From Ophthalmolycus amberensis (Eukaryota > Chordata > Actinopteri > Perciformes > Zoarcidae), in the NCBI GenBank assembly GCA_024529925.1, contig JAFEUB010000717.1, forward strand, positions 930,001 to 994,000: DNA of 64,000 nt, written 5' to 3'. The notes below the pieces were generated by a model. The model had not been told where the DNA came from. It was given only the letters and a program-made list of their open reading frames with translations, and ran no database searches. Positions 57,639 through 64,000 of the stretch are shown one piece after another (position 1 is the stretch's first letter; every line of letters starts with the position of its first letter). A program made the position numbers and the translations under genes.

Positions 57639-60600
57639 AAAACAAACCATCACTGACAGAACGCTGTTTTCCCCCGTGTTGACTTACAGTCCTATAGAAT
57701 CTCTTCATGAATATCAAGTGCTGGCTTGTAGCTTGCCAAGTCATTACTGAGAGCTTTTTAAACAGCCAGAAGGCATATGAACTAAAACTGTCCACATTCA
57801 ATTATATTTCATATAGTAATCTGTTCTGCTTGGGGGGAAAATGTTCACTGCAAACATGCCCATTTGCTCCTATTTAAGATATACATTTTTAAAAACAGGT
57901 CACTAATATATACTTTGATTTGAGAAAAACGCCACGTCATTTAAAAAAATAGCTGGGCGCTGTCATATTTAGCAAACATCACTGAAAGTGCAGTACAAAT
58001 GTTTTTGTTGGCAACTGATTTAATCGGATTTTGTATGAATAATTAACTCATTGATGAACGATCATGCGGATCAGGGCAACAGTGCAGTTTATTAATGTGT
58101 TTTTAATAGTTTCTGGACAACAATGAGGGATTATGGCACAGAGGAACAAGCTGCATCTAACTTTGGCCTACACAGGCAACGCTTGGTGGTTAAATTCATT
58201 GCTTGTTTACTGCGGTCTTTTCATGGGATTTGCTGACAGTGACAATATCTTCCACTAAAGTTGAAGATGCTGAGTAAGAACACTCCAGAACTTGCCTTCA
58301 TCAGTGCTGTGTGGCCTGTGGTTTGACTCGATTAGATTGACAGGAGTCTCTTCCTGGCACATGAATATATAGATATAGATATAAAGGATATAAAGGATAT
58401 AAACCACACACTATATTTGAGGAAGCCCATGCACTGCAAACACAAACTGAGTGCAGCCTATACTGTAGTCATGGGATGCCACCCTCCATCAACACCTCTA
58501 ACAGCCCAACAGATACTGTATGTCTACGAGACACAATAACTGCCTTCCACTCCCTCTCAATCCCACTGCACAGCTGATTCATGTGACAATCAAAACTTCA
58601 GCTGGTATCCCGCCTCGTGGATGCTGTAATGCCACGCAGGAAAATTGAGAGACAGGAGCCATCAATTGTGCTCTCTGTGCTTATGATGTCATCTCAGCTA
58701 TGTCATGTTGTGCATGTGTGTGTGTGGTGTGGAATGGTAGGGGGCTGGATGGTTATCCAGTCAAAGCTGTCTCTCCCCTCTCTCTCACTCTCTGTCTGAT
58801 TGCCTGGGCATGAGGGAAGGTTTTAATTATGTTTCTTTTTATTCAAACGATTAATCCTGAAGCACAGTACACCAGGGTTCCCCCTCGGGAGACGTCACAC
58901 ATCTGGCAAAGACTGCGCTATTATCATCACTCTCTCTCACCGGTTTACTTGAGCCCTATTCTTGCTCTCCTTCTAGCAGGAGGTGTACTCAAACACGCAG
59001 ACATTCATACATATGCAGTCACAGAAGAGCATTTATTTAATGCTGATACCAATTTTCCTAAATCTGCCTTTTTTCATGTTCGACTACCTACTTTTTTTAT
59101 TTCAACTAATCTTTCCCCTTTCTTTATTTACAGTTTCAGGGCAGCAGCTAGCAACCATTTTCAATATCAATTTTCTCAATTAATTGTTATGTGTGGAACA
59201 CATCAAAAAATTGTGTACACAATTTCAAAGAGTGACATCATTGTCCAACCAACAGTCCATAACTCCAAAATATTTTCAAATAGAGGAGAGCAGCAAATCC
59301 TCACATATGAGGTGTAGATGTTTGAAATGTCTTGCTTGTATCGACTCCGAAGATGTCTCAATTATTAAAATGGTTGTAAATAGAATGACAAATTTACTGA
59401 CAAGTCATTTCAACACATTCAAACACATCATATTAGTTAATACATGCAAACCTATGTAAATGGCTGCGCTGCATTCATGCTTGAAAGACTATAGATTTAT
59501 AGATTTATCCATAAATTGAATGTCTTCCAAATGGGGTAATTATTGTGGAATTATTGTCTTTGCAAAATAATTTATGTGAGTGCACACGCACACACACACA
59601 CGCACACTTTATGAAAATGCTCAGTCTATTCCGGCTTGGCTCTGGCCAGCTGACATGACTGAAATAGACTTTCAACTCAACATTCATGAGTGCAGACCTG
59701 TCTTACATCATCTCCGTACCTCATCATGGGAGCTGTGGATCACAACGAGGGCCAGAGCTATGGAACGGCAAGGTAAATGGGGGGAAATTACACTTCCATG
59801 GGGGAGAGATGGAAGACGGAGAAAGAGATACAGAGAAAAAGAGGAAGTGGGAAGTTGAAGTAGGAGAGGATGAGGCCAGAGTCCTCTTAGTCTGCTGTCT
59901 CTTCTAGCTAGCCAGACATGACTTCACCACAGCTTCCTCGTTTGTAGATATGACCTCACTCATGCCATCGAGCATTAGCTAGAAGCAGCCAACTACTTCA
60001 ATGCAAGTTGCTCCCCTCCTCTGCAGGAACCTGCATCAGTCAAACAAGCTGTATCTAGCCTTTGATAAATCATGCAGTGTTTACTACACAGAGTACAGCA
60101 GAGCAACTCAAATCCTCAAAAAACGTTTGGGATGATCCTGAACTGCATAATTCATCAGAGCTGAGGTGCAACTATGCTCCAGCACAAAGACGTCTAGCAA
60201 AGGATACCCATCTTTACACTTTCAGAGCTGAGCCTTGTATTCGTTTACAGTATGGTTTGGTATGTCGGCCCTGTTTTACATTTTTACATGTTGTGCAAAG
60301 TCATCTTACTGTGTTATACCCCATTCCTTTGAGGTGCCAATCTGATTTTAATTGTCTGTCTTTTCATCTTGAGATCTGGGAGAACAGTGACAGACAACAG
60401 CTAATAGGGCAAGAAACACAAGCAGTCAGAAGATCAGACGGGTTATTTGGAGGTTGAAATCAAAACTGGATATTTGTATGAAACCTGCACAATCATTCTA
60501 CATGGTCAGGTAGACGTGGTTTGCCACTGTAAGCTAGCTTGCCTTCCCTGGGATGCAGTGACACACTATGGATCCGTATTTTAAAATGAAATAAGTGATG

Positions 60601-60997
60601 TGAGAGACAACCCTGCGCCAGTAAAAGCTCCAAATCGTGAGGTGAGAAAATATGACCCTGAATACATAACATCTGGATTCATAATGGCAGGCAGTGATGC
60701 TGAGCTGAAAGCACAGTTGAATGTGGGAAAATCCTGTCAAATGAGGCGCTAAAATCACCGAAGCCCCAGAGACACTTAAACACAAAGCACCCTGGATGTG
60801 TTTGGAAGCCTAAATAATATCTCCTTATGAAAGGGGACAGGCTTCAGGCACAACAGAAAGTCCTCACAACATTAACAATTCAGTCAGAAGCTAGCTAGTT
60901 AGCTATATGCTACCTGCTCATGTAGTTATGTTTTTTTTTCATTTACCGTACTTGGAAAGGTAAAATAATTTTTTTTTTTAAATCAGAACTTACATGA

Positions 60998-61012
60998 GGT
61001 TGAGAACCCCTG
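60998..61012 (-). mobile_element. hAT-like terminal sequence
   Basis: On the minus strand this reads CAGGGGTTCTCAACC, a classic hAT terminal inverted repeat. I found no partner end or 8-bp duplication upstream, so only a fragment or solo end is supported. Confidence 0.4.
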
Positions 61013-61543
61013 CTTTAATACACTAAAATGTTTCTGTGCATCTAAAAGTAAATGTTTTGGTGTCCACACATTCCATAGGGGCCATAATAAAAACGCAAGT
61101 CTACGATCACCTCGAAAGTCCTTTTGTCCCTTTGTAGTTTTGATGGCGACACAGTTTGCATGACCTTGTTTGTTGTCCCCGTTCTGGCACGTCTTTTGCC
61201 ATTCTGGCCCTCTTCACTCACCCACCTCTGGGTGTCCATGTCTGCCAGCCGAGCAAAAACTGTCAGTCATTTTCTTTGGTCAAAAGGCTGAGAGCTTTCC
61301 CTCAGGACTGACAGTCTCCAATCAGCCAACCCCTCTCTCCTCCCCGATGTCCCAACGTACATGTTCCACTTTGGCCTCCCGAGTGACATGGAACAATGAG
61401 GGGGAGAGCAAGTTTGTGAAAACTGAAGCTGTCTGGTGGCGCTGACAGACAACCGGTGACGCAGGATGTTCTGATGTCCATCTCCAGAAAGATGGAGTCA
61501 GGAAGGACTGAATGACACAAAAACTTTCTATAACACAAAAACA

Positions 61544-61571
61544 AACACACACACACACACACACACACACA
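61544..61571. repeat. (CA)n microsatellite
   Basis: A CA run of about 28 bp. Confidence 0.92.
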
Positions 61572-62512
61572 GCAACCTGAGCTTGAAGTGATGATTCAAG
61601 GATGTCTTCAATACGGGACTCATGGGATCCTCTCCTAAAGTCATTCCGTTGCTCAGCTGAGAGTCCGCACCTCCACACTCAGCTAGTGACATACTTTGTA
61701 TTCATTCCGTTTCTGTTTAATATTGTAGCCAACGAGAAAGCAAAATAGCAAAATAGACACTTTTGTACATTTATTTTTACAGGGTCAGGCTTGACAGCAG
61801 AACTCTTGGATAAGAGGGAAGCGATGTGTCGGGCTGAGAAGTTTTTAATTTCTTTGGTGAAGCATCAGTATGGAATAAAGAATACTGTTCTTCTTCTACT
61901 GCATTACAAACCATCTTTACTGACACTGCATAATACATAACCTGCACTGCTAGTGGTCTATTTTTACAGCTGTTAATATCACATATAGCATGAAAAACTC
62001 TCTGCTGAAATGTCAACCTGATTTTTTGTGTGAGGAAGCTATGGTGCCATACAGTGACCAGGCTGGCAGTTTATAGGAGGGAAACGGGGGCTGTTGGCCT
62101 GCTTTCTCACACTCTATTAGCTGACTCGAGATGAAGAGTCTGAGATCTTTTTCTTTTTCTTTTTTTTGCCACCACGCTAATGAGGAGCTGTAGGAGCACA
62201 AACACACACTCACATTCAGCCTGACAGCTGTCGACTAAGACATCATACCTGTCAGCCAACACAGCCCGCATCACAAGTGGGATAGACCAACCGATACAGT
62301 GTTACAGACTACCCTTCGTTATTTCCTTCCTATGACAAATCTGAGTGTGTCTCCTCTTCTTCATGTCTCTTTGATTACTTGCTGTCTCATCAGTGCTAGG
62401 AGCTCAGCTGTGGCCAATGTACCGTCCTCATCTCTCGTCCACCACTGTTTCTGAGAGACGTTGGAGGCTTTTCACACTGCAAACATGCTACTGTACACGA
62501 CACAAACACGTA

Positions 62513-62760
62513 AGATAGATAGATAGATAGATACTTTATTCTTCCCCACGGGGAAATTTATCCGTAGCAGCAGCAAACGAAGTTACACAGTAAAATTAAA
62601 ATATGAAGTATGGAAAATGCACAATATATACAATACAATAAAATAACAGAGCAGAACCTATTAATTTAAATGCAGAATATATAGAATACATATATAATGT
62701 AAGCATTCAGAGTATGCACATAGACATGTTGTACGGACACTTCCGGTTGGCATAGACAAT
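62513..62760 (-). mobile_element. Fish LINE 3' tail with (ATCT)n end
   Basis: On the minus strand the segment ends AATTTCCCCGTGGGGAAGAA then TAAAGTATCTATCTATC. This tail (a stem around GGGAAAT, AATAAAGTATC, then ATCT repeats) resembles the 3' end of Rex1-like and related non-LTR retrotransposons in fish. The plus-strand AGAT microsatellite at 62513-62532 is its tail. The 5' extent is uncertain. Confidence 0.6.
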
Positions 62761-64000
62761 CCTTGACTAGTCCCGTGGAATGCACTGAATGAACACAATT
62801 AAATGCAGGGGTCAGTCAACACACATTTTAAACTACAGAAATAAACATTGTAGGCTTCACAATGGCACGTAAGCTTCAACTCATTTTCAGGTTATTGAGT
62901 GGCGTTTTTGCCCACTTCAGCACTCTTTGTATGTAATGTAGTTTAGCTCAAAGGCTTTAAGGACTCAAACTCTAACAGATGACTAAAGAGACTGGACTTC
63001 TCTCATGAAACACGTAGACTGGCTTGATTTTGAATTTATGATAAATATAATGCTTCTCAAAATGACATTTTGCTACATGGGTGAGGTAACCCGTACTGAC
63101 TCATAGGTACAAGAAAAAAAAAAAGGAAATTCCAGAATGACTAATGTCAGGGTAATTATAAATGTCTCTGTTGAATTTCATTCATAAAACTAAACTGCTG
63201 CTCGTTAAAGAAACAGTGATCGAGTGGTTGCCAATTGAGCTGTATTGTGTAACAGGCAGTCACTTTCTACCTGCAGTAAGTTGCTATGGTTTCCACTTTG
63301 TAAAGCGTTCTTTCCACTTAACCTTTGTTTCCCCTCCATCCTCATGCATATTTTCTGTTTGTGCACCTGCTGAAGATTAAAGCGTGGTCGACGGTCCGGG
63401 GCTCTTTTGAATGTGGCGGGGACAAGAGGCAGCCTTTTTGCCATTAGCAAACCTGGATTTGTGTGCTCAGGACTCTCTGCCTCTTTCAGTTTTTCTTCCC
63501 TTTTTACCCTCCTGACCTCTCCTCTGCTCCACAGGGCCAACAATGAGTAACATGTGTACACTAAAATCTGAAGATCTTTCTACGTACAAATCACTTTGAA
63601 TGTTGTTTCCTTGCTTACATTTCAATGAGAAACGTCTCGAAGAGATATCTGTTCCGACACATTCTGCAGTGTCCTACTTTGTCCATTTTTTTCCCTCACA
63701 TCCTAATAGAGTCGTTGGTATTCTACACAGCACGGCTATATTCGGTGTAATACAGAAATGTCATTCAGCTTCACGTGTCTTCCTCAAACATTACCATACA
63801 AAGAAAGGCAGGAGAACAAAAGGATCAGAATTTATGTTAGCATGAATCGGAATAACAGCGCGAGTGAGCTTCGTGCATCACGGACTCGCTAATGATAATA
63901 ATAAAAGTAATAAAAAAAGCTGCCAATTACTAACATGAAAGATATGGATTGGACTAAATTGACCGAATAAATTATTCTCTTTCAGTGGTAAGCACATTTA

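Larger units (their letters stand above)
50061..64000. other. Gene-poor flank downstream of gjd2
   Basis: I see no protein-coding or RNA gene. Open frames such as 52765-53316 (minus, 183 codons) and 58829-59317 (plus, 162 codons) lack family motifs and splice context. Features present are CA repeats (55547-55584, 57599-57636, 61544-61571), a hAT-like end (60998-61012) and a LINE-like tail (62513-62760). The final 1.2 kb shows nothing recognisable. Confidence 0.6.

Noticed and set aside
58829..59317. 162-codon plus-strand frame
   Set aside because: AT-rich sequence with no family features or splice sites.

Overview
This window is genomic DNA from a vertebrate, almost certainly a ray-finned (teleost) fish. 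The genes have many small GT-AG exons in long AT-rich introns. The sequence is full of dinucleotide microsatellites and dispersed repeats that look like teleost families. The one complete connexin is the fish Cx35 type. All recognised genes lie on the + strand, in the order aqr, an unknown 72-residue gene, an alpha-actin pseudogene, then gjd2. From memory this matches the human 15q14 order AQR-ACTC1-GJD2, so the block looks like conserved synteny.

From 1 to 31 kb lies the 3' two thirds of aqr (Aquarius, the intron-binding spliceosomal helicase). I placed 19 exons. Their summed length, 2950 nt, gives one open frame of 982 residues plus a stop with no frame conflict at any junction. They hold every SF1 helicase motif I looked for. 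The N-terminal part lies left of the window. The introns hold a 131-bp CT tract that forms the polypyrimidine tract of one acceptor, a 144-bp alternating purine-pyrimidine tract, a 1057-bp hAT transposon with an exact 8-bp target duplication and a dead BED-finger exon, and an identical 73-bp direct repeat beside a perfect hairpin.

From 31 to 41 kb there is mostly non-coding DNA. It contains one small plausible gene, a 72-residue cysteine-rich membrane microprotein whose coding exon begins at a splice acceptor. It also has a 30-bp perfect palindrome next to a short tandem repeat, and degenerate teleost repeats.

From 41 to 45 kb lies an intron-containing alpha-actin (actc1-like) pseudogene. 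It keeps a CArG box, a TATA box, a non-coding first exon and all vertebrate alpha-actin intron positions. The reading frame is destroyed by a 26-bp insertion, three 1-base deletions, a 10-bp deletion and a lost splice donor. The defective intron also carries an inverted-repeat element and a minisatellite with about twenty CCACGCCC-type units.

From 46 to 50 kb lies an intact two-exon gjd2 gene (Cx35/36 electrical-synapse connexin, 304 residues) with its PDZ-binding tail and both known phosphorylation serines. A compressed REST/NRSF-like site lies in its intron. From about 50 to 64 kb I find no gene, only microsatellites, a LINE 3' tail and transposon ends. I did not find an unmistakably new multi-gene system. 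The best candidates for new biology are the microprotein gene, the promoter-retaining actin pseudogene and the non-coding structures listed under findings.
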